From assembly GCA_002493595.1 (NCBI GenBank), contig DKZG01000006.1, positions 1-64,000 on the forward strand: DNA of 64,000 nucleotides, in the 5' to 3' direction. Position numbers and translations under genes: made by a program. A model generated the notes under the pieces. The model worked only from the letters and a program-made list of their open reading frames with translations. It made no database searches and was not told the origin of the DNA. Shown here piece by piece: positions 18,450-27,221 of the stretch. Source of the stretch: Ruminococcaceae bacterium UBA7080. GTDB lineage: Bacteria > Bacillota > Clostridia > Oscillospirales > Acutalibacteraceae. Positions within the stretch are counted from its first letter, which is position 1. Each line of letters starts with the position of its first letter.

Positions 18450-18479
18450 AAACGACGATTGTAAAAACAATCGTCGTTT
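18450..18479. terminator. 13-bp perfect hairpin between polymerase and XRE gene
   Basis: AAACGACGATTGT and ACAATCGTCGTTT pair perfectly around AAAA. T-tracts are short on both sides, so it may be a weak bidirectional terminator for two convergent genes. Confidence 0.65.
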
Positions 18480-18513
18480 GAAAATTGAGGCGCAAGGCAA
18501 TATTTAGAGAATA

Positions 18514-18762
18514 TTATTCTTTATTCAGCTTAGATACTGCCGAGATATCGGATAATATTTTCGCGGCATCCACATCACAACTGTCGACAAAATTTGAAAA
18601 AGTTTCAAGCGAACAACATTTTATACCATGTTCAAGATTATAATACTGCCTATGTGATATCTTCAGATTTTCGGCCATCTTTTCTTGTGATATTCCCAGC
18701 TCCGTTCGCTTGCGCAAAAACACCTTGCTTGTTATTGCACTTATTTCTTTATTGCCCGACAT
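18514..18762 (-). CDS. small XRE-family helix-turn-helix regulator
   Basis: This 82-residue protein starts MSGNKEISAIT at 18762, preceded by GGAGGTGA; the frame extends upstream but without another ribosome site. The HTH spans about 14-45 (LRKRTELGISQEKMAENLKI, then SHRQYYNLEHG). The C-terminus NFVDSCDVDAAKIL resembles a small dimerisation tail. It is a paralogue of the protein at 18924. Target genes are unknown; no phage genes lie nearby. Confidence 0.8.
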   Translation of the reverse strand: MSGNKEISAITSKVFLRKRTELGISQEKMAENLKISHRQYYNLEHGIKCCSLETFSNFVDSCDVDAAKILSDISAVSKLNKE

Positions 18763-18882
18763 TCCGTCACCTCCGAAAGCCTCTAACAAAATTTTACAAA
18801 CTTCATTGTTTTTCAGCAAGGAACTCAAGTTCACAACTTGCATGAACTTCACAATTTTGTTTTGGTTTTCCGTAACGGTAAT

Positions 18883-18913
18883 AAAAACACCCCTGTTCAG
18901 CCAAGAACAGGGG
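18883..18913 (-). terminator. terminator of the second XRE gene
   Basis: On the minus strand CCCCTGTTC and GAACAGGGG form a 9-bp GC-rich stem with a 6-base loop, followed by TGTTTTTAT. Confidence 0.85.
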
Positions 18914-18923
18914 CATCTCTATT

Positions 18924-19163
18924 TTATTTGTCTATAATTTCTGCGAACTTTGAAAAAAACTCATCTTTATCCACTTCGCAATTGTTGATAAAGTTGATTA
19001 AGGCATACGCTGAACAGAAACTCTTTCCATTTTCAAGATTATTATACTCTCTTGTCGAAATGCCTATTCTTTCTGCCATTTTCTCTTGTGAAATATTAAT
19101 TTCACTACGCTTGCTTCTTAGTATATTTTTTAGGCAGCTTTTTAACTCATTCTCCGACCTCAC
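18924..19163 (-). CDS. small XRE-family helix-turn-helix regulator, paralogue of 18514
   Basis: This is a 79-residue protein if translation starts at GTG 19163, which has AGGTGGTG upstream; the ATG at 19211 lacks a ribosome site. The HTH (RSKRSEINISQEKMAERIGI, then STREYNNLENG) and the tail NFINNCEVDKDEFF align along the whole length with the neighbour at 18514. The two are tandem duplicates that have diverged, each with its own ribosome site, and are separated by a terminator, so they are independently transcribed. Function beyond DNA binding is unknown. Confidence 0.75.
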   Translation of the reverse strand: MRSENELKSCLKNILRSKRSEINISQEKMAERIGISTREYNNLENGKSFCSAYALINFINNCEVDKDEFFSKFAEIIDK

Positions 19164-19330
19164 ATTAACACCACCTGAATGAACTAACCCGCCACTGGTT
19201 GTTTCATCCAATACTTTAGTTAAGTTTTTTCATTGATGTAACAAATAATCAGAAGGAGACTATGTATTGTTGCAAAAAAAGCAAATTTTGTTAAACTGTT
19301 GCATAATACATTTTTTTGAGTTAAAAGAAT

Positions 19331-19365
19331 GCATAAAAATACGGCTGCATATGCAGCCGTATTTT
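19331..19365 (-). terminator. terminator of tRNA-Pro
   Basis: A perfect 30-base palindrome at 19336-19365 (half-site ATGCAGCCGTATTTT) lies directly 3' of the tRNA, with TTTTT trailing on the minus strand. Confidence 0.88.
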
Positions 19366-19366
19366 G

Positions 19367-19443
<77 letters not shown>

Positions 19444-19561
19444 ATTTCGCGATATCTATTATTACACATTATTAAAGATTTTTCAAGCCCTAAAATTATT
19501 TTTTTGACAAAACATAATATATAATGATATAATCAACTCAGAAATAAAAAGGAGAAACGCT

Positions 19562-21949
19562 ATGAAAAGGATTTTTGCTTTTTTTATTACGTTTTTAATG
19601 ATTCTATCTATATTCACCTTTCCTGCTGCTGCAGAGGAAAATACTGTACTTAATATTTCATCAAAGGATGAAGCAAAAAAAATATCCGACAAGCTTTACG
19701 GCTTATTCATAGAGGATATTTCTTATGCCTGTGACGGAGGTCTTGTATCAAACCTTATAAACAACAACTCTTTCGAATACGAATTCAATAAAACTACAGG
19801 ATGGGAATTTGACAATATTAAAATCTCCACAGACGACACAAGCAATCCGCTTAATAAAAACAACCCTACATATGCCACCATTGAAGCTGACGGCAAGGGC
19901 AGTATAACCAATCTTGGATTTACCGAGATGTACGACTATAAAACATATGAACGAAACGAGAGCAAGGCAAAAAAAGCCGATATGGGCTTCAAAGCAAATA
20001 CTGAATACGATTTTTCCTGCTATATAAACAATATAAATTTTAACGGAACAGTCAGCGTATATTTGAATTCACCAAAGAACAAATCAAATATTACTGAGCT
20101 TGATGTATCAAAATGCGGTAATATATGGAGCAAACTCTCTGCCACACTCACGTCATCAGCTCAAGAGGACGGTGCTCTTACAATTGAGTTTAACGGCACC
20201 GGAACACTCCAGCTGGATTTTGTAAATCTTGTACCAAAAGACAGTCACGGCTACGGCACAAATGAGTGGAAATACACTACTTTGAGAAATGACCTTTACA
20301 CGTCACTTGAACAGCTCAACCCTGGCTTTATTCGCTTTCCCGGCGGATGTCTTGCAGAGGGTGACAGTCTTGAAAATCTTTATAATTGGAAAGATACAAT
20401 CGGACCGCTAGAGGAACGCTCACAGTTTTATAATCTTTGGCGTGATGATGCAGGCAGGGATTATATAAACACTATGGCAATGGGATATCACGAGTATTTT
20501 CAGCTATGCAGTGATTTAAAAGCCGAGGCTTTGCCGATACTCAATGTCGGCTTAACATGTCAGGCAAGAGCAGGCTATGACGACCACGTTCTTGCACTTC
20601 GCAAAAATTCCATGTCAAATGCAGAATGGGAAAAATATCTTACTGAAGAAAAACAGCTGGATCCAAAAAACACAAAAGAAAGAGCTGATTTTACAAGCTA
20701 TATTGACGGGCTCAACATAAAAAGCCAAAAAGATTTTGAAAATTATCTTGACACCATTGCTCTTCGCCCCGAAACAACGGAATGGACAGCATACGTTCAG
20801 GACGTTTTGGACTTAATTGAATATGCAAATGGTAACGCTACACAAACATACTGGGGTGCACTGCGTGCAGCAAACGGAAGAACAGAACCTTTTAATATCA
20901 AATATATCGGCCTGGGAAATGAAAACTGGGGTGAAATTTATCAACGCAATTTCAGAGCACTTTATAAGGAAGTAAAAAAGGTTTATCCTGAGATTACCGT
21001 TATTTCATCATCGGGTACATATCTTGAGGGTGATGCTTATGATGAAAATTGGAGCTGGATTAACAAGGATTTTAAAGACACAATTGTTGATGAACATTAC
21101 TATACCTATGACGGATATATGTTTGAACATAATGACAGATACGACAGCTTTGACCGTAACGGTGCTCATGTATTTATAGGTGAATATGCTGCCACCCCTG
21201 CTAAGGTCGGTACTCTGCTCACCAAATCAAATATGTTTGGTGCGGTAGAAGAAGCAAGCTATCTTACAGGTATTGAGCGAAACGCAGATATCGTTGAAAT
21301 GGCTTCCTATGCACCTACCTTCGCCAAAGTAAACGCACAAAGCTGGAATGTAAATCTTATTTGGTTTGATTCACAGGAAATTGTACTGACACCGAATTAC
21401 TATGTGCAGATGCTTTTTTCAAACAACTGCGGCACAAAATATCTTAAATCTGAATTTGAAAACGGCAAAACCGTTCAGGACGGTATATACGAGTCCGTAA
21501 CGCTTGACGATGAGGAACAAACTTTATTTATAAAGCTGGTAAACACAACGGGCAAAGCAAAAAAAGTTCATATAAATCTATCGGCTTTCGAAAACATTAA
21601 CCAAATATCTGCACAGACACTTAAAAGCAGCTACAAATCAGCATGCAACGAAATCGGAAAAAACACCACATATCCTATTGAAACAGATTTAGAAACTAAA
21701 GAAAATATATCTGTTGATATGGATAAATACGATGTAACCGTTTTGCGTATTGCATATGGAAAGAATGACGGCACAGCATTTTATTCTCTGCCTGATTTTA
21801 TAGACACCATGACAGCTGACACAGAAAGCTACCTTCCGCCTGCTGTTAAAATCGGTTTGCCCTGCGGTATAGTCGGCTGTATGGCAATTGCAGGTTTGGC
21901 TGTAGGTATTGCGGCAATTATAAAAAAGAAAAAAAGCAAAGAAGAATAA
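19562..21949 (+). CDS. secreted, C-terminally membrane-anchored GH51-type alpha-L-arabinofuranosidase
   Basis: This 795-residue protein has a signal peptide (cleavage near FPAAAEE, residue 24), a carbohydrate-binding-like region at about 75-225, then the GH51 barrel with IRFPGGCLAEG, the acid/base motif LGNENWG (Glu454), VDEHYYTYDGYM and the nucleophile motif VFIGEYAATP (Glu541). A beta domain follows. A C-terminal membrane helix (about 763-786) and KKKKSKEE tail anchor it in the cytoplasmic membrane with the enzyme outside. It would release arabinose from arabinoxylan or pectin side chains. GGAGAAACGCT precedes the ATG. It probably forms an operon with the two following genes. Confidence 0.9.
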   Translation: MKRIFAFFITFLMILSIFTFPAAAEENTVLNISSKDEAKKISDKLYGLFIEDISYACDGGLVSNLINNNSFEYEFNKTTGWEFDNIKISTDDTSNPLNKNNPTYATIEADGKGSITNLGFTEMYDYKTYERNESKAKKADMGFKANTEYDFSCYINNINFNGTVSVYLNSPKNKSNITELDVSKCGNIWSKLSATLTSSAQEDGALTIEFNGTGTLQLDFVNLVPKDSHGYGTNEWKYTTLRNDLYTSLEQLNPGFIRFPGGCLAEGDSLENLYNWKDTIGPLEERSQFYNLWRDDAGRDYINTMAMGYHEYFQLCSDLKAEALPILNVGLTCQARAGYDDHVLALRKNSMSNAEWEKYLTEEKQLDPKNTKERADFTSYIDGLNIKSQKDFENYLDTIALRPETTEWTAYVQDVLDLIEYANGNATQTYWGALRAANGRTEPFNIKYIGLGNENWGEIYQRNFRALYKEVKKVYPEITVISSSGTYLEGDAYDENWSWINKDFKDTIVDEHYYTYDGYMFEHNDRYDSFDRNGAHVFIGEYAATPAKVGTLLTKSNMFGAVEEASYLTGIERNADIVEMASYAPTFAKVNAQSWNVNLIWFDSQEIVLTPNYYVQMLFSNNCGTKYLKSEFENGKTVQDGIYESVTLDDEEQTLFIKLVNTTGKAKKVHINLSAFENINQISAQTLKSSYKSACNEIGKNTTYPIETDLETKENISVDMDKYDVTVLRIAYGKNDGTAFYSLPDFIDTMTADTESYLPPAVKIGLPCGIVGCMAIAGLAVGIAAIIKKKKSKEE

Positions 21950-21952
21950 ATC

Positions 21953-22921
21953 ATGAACATAACCTTTTATTCAAACGTAACTGTAAAAGAAGAAGTCTAT
22001 AAATATATCCCCCAGCTGAAAAAGCATAATGTAAAATTTTTTAAACTTGATGAAAAAGATTTACTTATATCCACTGCAAAAAACACACAGCTCCTTTTTA
22101 TTGACGCTATGGGAAAAGCCGATCAGGAAATGATTGACGCACTTACAGATTTAAAGCTGATACATTCCGAAGGTGTAGGTTATCAGGGTATCGATACTGT
22201 ATATGCTGCACAAAAGGATATTGCTGTATGCAATAACAAAGGTGTTAACGATACCGCTGTAGCTGAGGATACTCTGCTTTTGATGCTTGCCTGCCTAAAG
22301 CATATCATTACAGGCCATCAAAGTGTATATGACGGCAGACAAATTGAAGTAAAACAAAAATCCTTTGGAGTAATACAAGAACTGAGTCAGTGCACGGTGG
22401 GTTTAATCGGATTCGGTGATATTGCTAAAAAAACTGCTCAATTCTGCAATGCTCTCGGGGCAAAGGTAATATACACAAACCGCACAAGATATGAGAATGC
22501 CGAAAAAAAATATAATGTTAAATACCGCAGTCTTGATGAGCTGCTAGAACAATCTGATTTTGTATCTCTTCATGTTGCTGTAACCGACAATACAAAAGGA
22601 ATGGTTGATGAGACCTTTTTATCCAAAATGAAAAAGACTGCTTTCCTTATAAATACCTCACGAGGTGATTTGGTAAATAATCAAGCACTGCACAATGCAC
22701 TTTTAAATCATCAAATAGCCGGCGCCGGACTTGACGTAATAGCCCCCGAGCCTGTTAAAAAAAATAATATCCTGCTTGATGAAAGAATTAAAGATAAACT
22801 TATTCTGACCCCTCATATTGCAGGAATAACAAATCTTACCGTAAAGAAAATTTATAGTAATATATGGGACAACATAACAAGGCTTATAGATGGTAAGCCT
22901 TTAAAAAATAGGGTGAATTGA
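21953..22921 (+). CDS. D-isomer-specific 2-hydroxyacid dehydrogenase family protein
   Basis: This 322-residue NAD-dependent dehydrogenase has the nucleotide-binding motif VGLIGFGDIAKKTAQ and the catalytic set: Arg in LINTSRGDLV, Glu in IAPEP and His in LTPHIAG. It starts 3 bases after the arabinofuranosidase stop and ends one base before the next gene, so the three are co-transcribed. The exact substrate (phosphoglycerate, glyoxylate or another 2-oxoacid) cannot be told from sequence alone. The N-terminal substrate domain is ordinary in length. Confidence 0.88.
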   Translation: MNITFYSNVTVKEEVYKYIPQLKKHNVKFFKLDEKDLLISTAKNTQLLFIDAMGKADQEMIDALTDLKLIHSEGVGYQGIDTVYAAQKDIAVCNNKGVNDTAVAEDTLLLMLACLKHIITGHQSVYDGRQIEVKQKSFGVIQELSQCTVGLIGFGDIAKKTAQFCNALGAKVIYTNRTRYENAEKKYNVKYRSLDELLEQSDFVSLHVAVTDNTKGMVDETFLSKMKKTAFLINTSRGDLVNNQALHNALLNHQIAGAGLDVIAPEPVKKNNILLDERIKDKLILTPHIAGITNLTVKKIYSNIWDNITRLIDGKPLKNRVN

Positions 22922-22922
22922 T

Positions 22923-23831
22923 ATGAAAAAATTATTTTGTATATTAATATCCGCTGTCATGATAACCGGTATTTTTTCAGGTTGTTCAAAGAACGCTGAA
23001 TATACCATATCTCTTGATGTAAGCCCGGGTGATATTTCTATTGTATCCTTCAACTGCGCTGCTCCGTGGGGAAATATTATAAAGGGTACATCAAGCAGTG
23101 CAAGAGTTAAGCGATTTGCAGCTTATATGAACGCCATTAAACCGGACTCAATCGGCACACAGGAAATGAACACAAACTGGATGAATAAGCTGAGTGATTT
23201 GATGATGGATTACGACTCCTACGGTGTAAAACGCGGCGGCGATGAAAATGAAAAGAAAAGTGAAATGAACTCCATTTTCTGGCTTAAGGATAAATATGAA
23301 TGTATAGATAAAAACACATTTTGGCTGTCAGAAACACCTGACAAGGAGAGTAAATTCGAAGGTGCAGGGTGCTACAGGATTTGCTCATATGTTATGCTTA
23401 AGAATAAAGAAACCGGCAAATGCTATCTTCATATGAATACGCATCTTGACAATGCCAGCGACGAAGCACGAGTATTCGGTGCAAAAGTAATCAGAGACAA
23501 AATCGAAGAAATAAAAAAATCATCAACTCAAAACCATTTTAAAATTGTGCTTACAGGTGATTTCAATGCTTTTGAAAATGAAAATCCCATTAAAACCATC
23601 TGTGAAGTGCTGACAAACTGTTCTTCCATACTGTCAGAAGATAAAAAGGAGCATGGCACGGGAATAACCTATCATGCCTGGGGTGAAAACGCCGAAAAGG
23701 ATACAGGATATTTTTCACCTATTGATTTTATTTTCACGGATGCAAAACCTGTCGGATACACAATTTTAAATGATACGTCAAACGGCTATGTGTCAGACCA
23801 CTACGGTGTATATTCAACAATTAACTTATAA
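22923..23831 (+). CDS. EEP-fold lipoprotein (endonuclease/exonuclease/phosphatase family)
   Basis: This 302-residue protein has a lipoprotein signal (ITGIFSGC, Cys21), so it is tethered outside the membrane. DNase I-fold motifs are in order: IVSFNCAAPWG, GTQEMN (Glu), MNTHLDN (His), LTGDFNAFEN (Asp, Asn), SPIDFIFTDAK and SDHYGVYS. It is a distant relative of the protein at 15237; the pair brackets the regulatory and tRNA block. The substrate may be a phosphodiester such as extracellular nucleic acid or lipid. It is the last gene of the GH51 operon, followed by a strong terminator. Confidence 0.87.
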   Translation: MKKLFCILISAVMITGIFSGCSKNAEYTISLDVSPGDISIVSFNCAAPWGNIIKGTSSSARVKRFAAYMNAIKPDSIGTQEMNTNWMNKLSDLMMDYDSYGVKRGGDENEKKSEMNSIFWLKDKYECIDKNTFWLSETPDKESKFEGAGCYRICSYVMLKNKETGKCYLHMNTHLDNASDEARVFGAKVIRDKIEEIKKSSTQNHFKIVLTGDFNAFENENPIKTICEVLTNCSSILSEDKKEHGTGITYHAWGENAEKDTGYFSPIDFIFTDAKPVGYTILNDTSNGYVSDHYGVYSTINL

Positions 23832-23844
23832 TCCGACAAATAAT

Positions 23845-23881
23845 AAAAAGCAGGAGAAATTTTTTGTTTCTCCTGCTTTTT
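23845..23881. terminator. bidirectional terminator between convergent operons
   Basis: AAAAAGCAGGAGAAA and TTTCTCCTGCTTTTT pair perfectly over 15 bp. T-runs on both strands let it end both the GH51 operon and the hexuronate operon. Confidence 0.92.
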
Positions 23882-23904
23882 ATTTATAAGATAATTGATT
23901 AATA

Positions 23905-24570
23905 TTATTTGGCAGCCATTTCTGCTCTTGCTTCCTTAATACGCTCAACAAAAAGTTTGCCTGTTTCGGTAATCTTATCATAATCGCCCGTCTTTGCACC
24001 GGCAATCAGAGAGGAACCGGCTCCGCACGCTACAGCGCCTGCTTTAATCCAATCTTTAACATTGTCAACATCAACACCGCCCGAAGGCATCATAACTGCA
24101 TTAGGAATAGGACCGTGAATATCCTTAATAAATGCAGGTCCTGCAATATCACCGGGGAACACCTTAAGAACGTCTGCACCGCATTCCATAGCATGAACAG
24201 CCTCTGTAGGCGTGTATATACCCGGCATAGACGGCACACCATAACGATTACAGGTCTTAACAGTTTCCGGATCAAAATAAGGTGAAACAATATACTCTGC
24301 ACCGGCCAGTATTGCAATACGTGCTGTAGCAGCATCCATAACCGTGCCTGCACCAATAATAATCTCACCTGAATTATATTTAGCCTTCATAGCCTCAATG
24401 AGTTTATCAGCATGAGGTACGGTAAAAGTAAGCTCAATAGCAGCCACACCGCCGGCAATACAAGCATCCGTGATTTTTTCAGCCTGTTCAATTGAGGTTG
24501 CACGAACAACCGCTACAATACCAACCTCCTGAATTTTTGCTAAAGTTTCAATTTTATTAGCCATAATCAT
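23905..24570 (-). CDS. eda: 2-keto-3-deoxy-6-phosphogluconate (KDPG) aldolase
   Basis: This 221-residue class I aldolase cleaves KDPG to pyruvate and glyceraldehyde-3-phosphate, the last step of hexuronate breakdown. Visible signatures are AAIELTFTVP (Glu46), IIGAGTVMDA and the Schiff-base lysine motif ADVLKVFPGD (Lys136). AGGAG lies 5 bases before the ATG at 24570. It is the third gene of the operon uxaC-kdgK-eda, 15 bases after kdgK. Confidence 0.95.
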   Translation of the reverse strand: MIMANKIETLAKIQEVGIVAVVRATSIEQAEKITDACIAGGVAAIELTFTVPHADKLIEAMKAKYNSGEIIIGAGTVMDAATARIAILAGAEYIVSPYFDPETVKTCNRYGVPSMPGIYTPTEAVHAMECGADVLKVFPGDIAGPAFIKDIHGPIPNAVMMPSGGVDVDNVKDWIKAGAVACGAGSSLIAGAKTGDYDKITETGKLFVERIKEARAEMAAK

Positions 24571-24585
24571 GATTCTCCTTATTGT

Positions 24586-25683
24586 TTATCTTTGTACTCT
24601 TGATGAACCGCCGTTAACCTTATTTTCAACCTCTTTGAGTGATGCCATTGAGGTATCACCGGGTGTTGTCATTGCAAGAGCACCATGAACTACGCCGTAA
24701 TTAACAGCCTTCTGTGCATCCTGATAAGTCATAAGACCATAAATCAGTCCTGATGCAAAGGAATCACCACCGCCTACACGATCAAGTATTTCGAGTTCGG
24801 GGAATTCAAGTGATTTATAAATCTGACCGTCTGCCCAGCAAATCGCTTTCCAATCATTCACGGTAGCCGTTTTAACAGTTCTGAGTGTGGTTGCAATAAC
24901 CTTAAAGTTTGGATAAGCTTTTGTTACGGTTTCTATCATTTTGTAATAGCCATCCATATTCAGCTCCTTAAGGTCAGCATCATTTCCTTCAACCTCAAAG
25001 CCGAGCGAAGCTGTAAAATCCTCTTCATTGCCAATCATAACATCAATATATTTGGCTATTTCCCTATTAACCTCCTGCGCCTTAGTCTGACCGCCGATAT
25101 CCTTCCAAAGGGACGGACGGTAGTTCAAGTCATAGGATACCACCGTGCCGTATTCTTTAGCTTTTTTTACTGCCTCAATAACAACTTCAGCAGCAGTCTC
25201 AGACAAAGCTGCATATATACCGCCTGTATGAAGCCAGCGAACACCGAGAGTTCCGAATATATAATCCCAGTCGATATCACCCGGCTTAAGCTGAGAAGCA
25301 GCAGTATTTCCTCTGTCAGAGGCACCTACCGCACCGCGAATACCAAAACCGCGTTCGGTAAAATTGATACCGTTTCTTACAGTTCTTCCGATACCGTCAT
25401 AAGGCATCCATTTAATAAGTGATGTATCCACACCGCCCTGAAGAATTAAATCCTCCATGAGATAACCAACCTCATTTTCTGCAAAAGCGGTAACAACGCT
25501 TGTCTTTAAACCAAAGCATCTTCTTAACCCTCTGGCAACATTATACTCACCGCCGCCTTCCCATGCGCGAAATGAGCGTGCAGTTTTTATTCTGCCCTCA
25601 CCGGGATCCAGTCTGAGCATAATTTCACCAAGTGAAATTTCATCAAACATACAGTCTTCTTTAGCCCTTAGCTTTAAATCCAT
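24586..25683 (-). CDS. kdgK: 2-keto-3-deoxygluconate kinase, PfkB family
   Basis: This 365-residue sugar kinase of the ribokinase/PfkB superfamily has N-terminal LGEIMLRLDP, substrate-binding AWEGGGEYNVARGL and the C-terminal catalytic signature DRVGGGDSFASGLIYGL. It phosphorylates KDG to KDPG, which the next gene product cleaves; the neighbours make the substrate assignment firm. GGAGG precedes the ATG. The gene lies between uxaC and eda with gaps of 26 and 15 bases. Confidence 0.93.
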   Translation of the reverse strand: MDLKLRAKEDCMFDEISLGEIMLRLDPGEGRIKTARSFRAWEGGGEYNVARGLRRCFGLKTSVVTAFAENEVGYLMEDLILQGGVDTSLIKWMPYDGIGRTVRNGINFTERGFGIRGAVGASDRGNTAASQLKPGDIDWDYIFGTLGVRWLHTGGIYAALSETAAEVVIEAVKKAKEYGTVVSYDLNYRPSLWKDIGGQTKAQEVNREIAKYIDVMIGNEEDFTASLGFEVEGNDADLKELNMDGYYKMIETVTKAYPNFKVIATTLRTVKTATVNDWKAICWADGQIYKSLEFPELEILDRVGGGDSFASGLIYGLMTYQDAQKAVNYGVVHGALAMTTPGDTSMASLKEVENKVNGGSSRVQR

Positions 25684-25709
25684 TTTAATTCCTCCAGAAT
25701 ACTTATCGT

Positions 25710-27122
25710 TTATTTAGTTGCTTCAAAATTGAAATACTCTATTGCATTGTTATAGCATATGCCCTGAACAATCTCTTTAAGAATATCCTCATCATAAGCA
25801 TACCAGCCATCTGTCACCCATTTGCCTATCAAAGCACACATAATACGCCTGAAATATTCGTGTCTGGCATATGATGTAAAGGAGCGGGAATCTGTTTCCA
25901 TACCGATAAACTTACCCAGAACACCTAAATTTCCGAGTGTTTTCATTTGATTTTTCATGCCATCCATAGTATCAAGAAACCACCATGCAGGGCCAAACTG
26001 TATTTTAGATTCGGCATCAGCTGACTGAAAATTACCAAGCATCGTACCTAAAACTGTATTATCCTTATCATTCAGATTAAAGAGAATGGTTTTGGGAAGC
26101 TTGTTGTTTTTATTAAGTGCATCCAGAAAACGGGAAAGCGGCTGTGCAATTTCAAAATCCCCTACCGAGTCAAAGCCTGTATCGGCACCGATTTTATTAA
26201 ACATTAGCGTATTATTATTTCTCATTGCACCGATATGAATTTCCATAGCCCATCCAAGCTCACTGTACTTTTCACCAAGAGCCAGCAAAACCGGTGTTCT
26301 GTACTTATCACATTGCGAAAGAGAAATTTTTTCTCCCTGCATTGCACGCCTAAAAATATCCTCAATCTCATCCTCACCGGCAACAGCATACGGCGGATAA
26401 TCAAAGGCCTGATCCGAAACGCGGCATCCTGCTGCATGAAAATAATCAGCTCTTTTAAGCAAAGCGGCAATAACATCCTTATAACTTCTGATTTTTATAT
26501 CTGCTGCTTTACCCAGCTCATTTATATATTCGGCAAAACCGTCAAGATGTGCGTTAAGTGCTTTATCGGGTCTGAAACTCGGAAGCACCAAACAGTCAAA
26601 GTCTTCAATATTCTTCAACCGCTTATGATATTTTAAATCATCAACAGGGTCATCCGTAGTACAAACAACCTTAACATTGCTTTTTGTGATAAGGCTGCGC
26701 GGTCTGAAATCACCGGTTTGAATTGTATGATTTGCTTTTTCAAATATTTCATTAGCAGTTTTTGCATTTAAGGGAGTATATATACCAAAATATCTTTGAA
26801 GTTCAAGATGTGCCCAATGATAAAGCGGATTGCCTATACAATACTGCAGTGTATAAGCAAATTTTTCAAACTTTTCTTTATCGGATGCATCTCCCGTACA
26901 GAAACGTTCCTCCACTCCGCAGCTTCTCATGGCACGCCATTTATAATGATCACCTGACAACCAAAGCTGTGTAATGCTTTCAGGTGCTTTATTTTCATAA
27001 ATTTCCTTAGGACTAAGATGACAATGATAATCACAAACAGGCATATTCTCAGCATAATCGTGAAAAAGCTTTTTTGCAACCTCTGTATCCAGAAGGAAAT
27101 CCTTATCCATAAAATCCTTCAT
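25710..27122 (-). CDS. uxaC: glucuronate (uronate) isomerase
   Basis: This 470-residue member of the amidohydrolase-fold UxaC family converts glucuronate and galacturonate to fructuronate and tagaturonate. MPVCDYHCHLSPKEI near the start supplies the metal-binding His-x-His, and the family-typical LWLSGDHYKWRAMR, VVCTTDDPVDDL and GMETDSRSFTSYARHEYFRR are present. AGGAG lies immediately before an ATG at 27128, so the second ATG at 27122 is the better start. The reductase and dehydratase steps (UxaB/UxaA or UxuB/UxuA) between this enzyme and kdgK are not in the window. Confidence 0.95.
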   Translation of the reverse strand: MKDFMDKDFLLDTEVAKKLFHDYAENMPVCDYHCHLSPKEIYENKAPESITQLWLSGDHYKWRAMRSCGVEERFCTGDASDKEKFEKFAYTLQYCIGNPLYHWAHLELQRYFGIYTPLNAKTANEIFEKANHTIQTGDFRPRSLITKSNVKVVCTTDDPVDDLKYHKRLKNIEDFDCLVLPSFRPDKALNAHLDGFAEYINELGKAADIKIRSYKDVIAALLKRADYFHAAGCRVSDQAFDYPPYAVAGEDEIEDIFRRAMQGEKISLSQCDKYRTPVLLALGEKYSELGWAMEIHIGAMRNNNTLMFNKIGADTGFDSVGDFEIAQPLSRFLDALNKNNKLPKTILFNLNDKDNTVLGTMLGNFQSADAESKIQFGPAWWFLDTMDGMKNQMKTLGNLGVLGKFIGMETDSRSFTSYARHEYFRRIMCALIGKWVTDGWYAYDEDILKEIVQGICYNNAIEYFNFEATK

Positions 27123-27157
27123 CTGCATCTCCTGTATATATCAAAATTTTCATAGAC

Positions 27158-27220
27158 ATTATATACCTATATTGTTATCAATGCAACAAGAATTATTGCA
27201 TAAATTTTACAATTTATGCA
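27158..27220 (-). promoter_or_regulatory. uxaC operon promoter with upstream inverted repeat
   Basis: On the minus strand TTGCAT (27186-27181), 17 bases, TATAAT (27163-27158). Just upstream a perfect 10-bp inverted repeat TGCATAAATT-N4-AATTTATGCA spans 27197-27220. It could be a regulator operator or a weak hairpin ending the GTPase gene. Confidence 0.6.
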
Positions 27221-27221
27221 T

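Noticed and set aside
19262..19294. Ten-codon frame MYCCKKSKFC behind AAGGAG
   Set aside because: It is very short, with no promoter or neighbour support. It could be a chance match; comparison with relatives would be needed before calling it.
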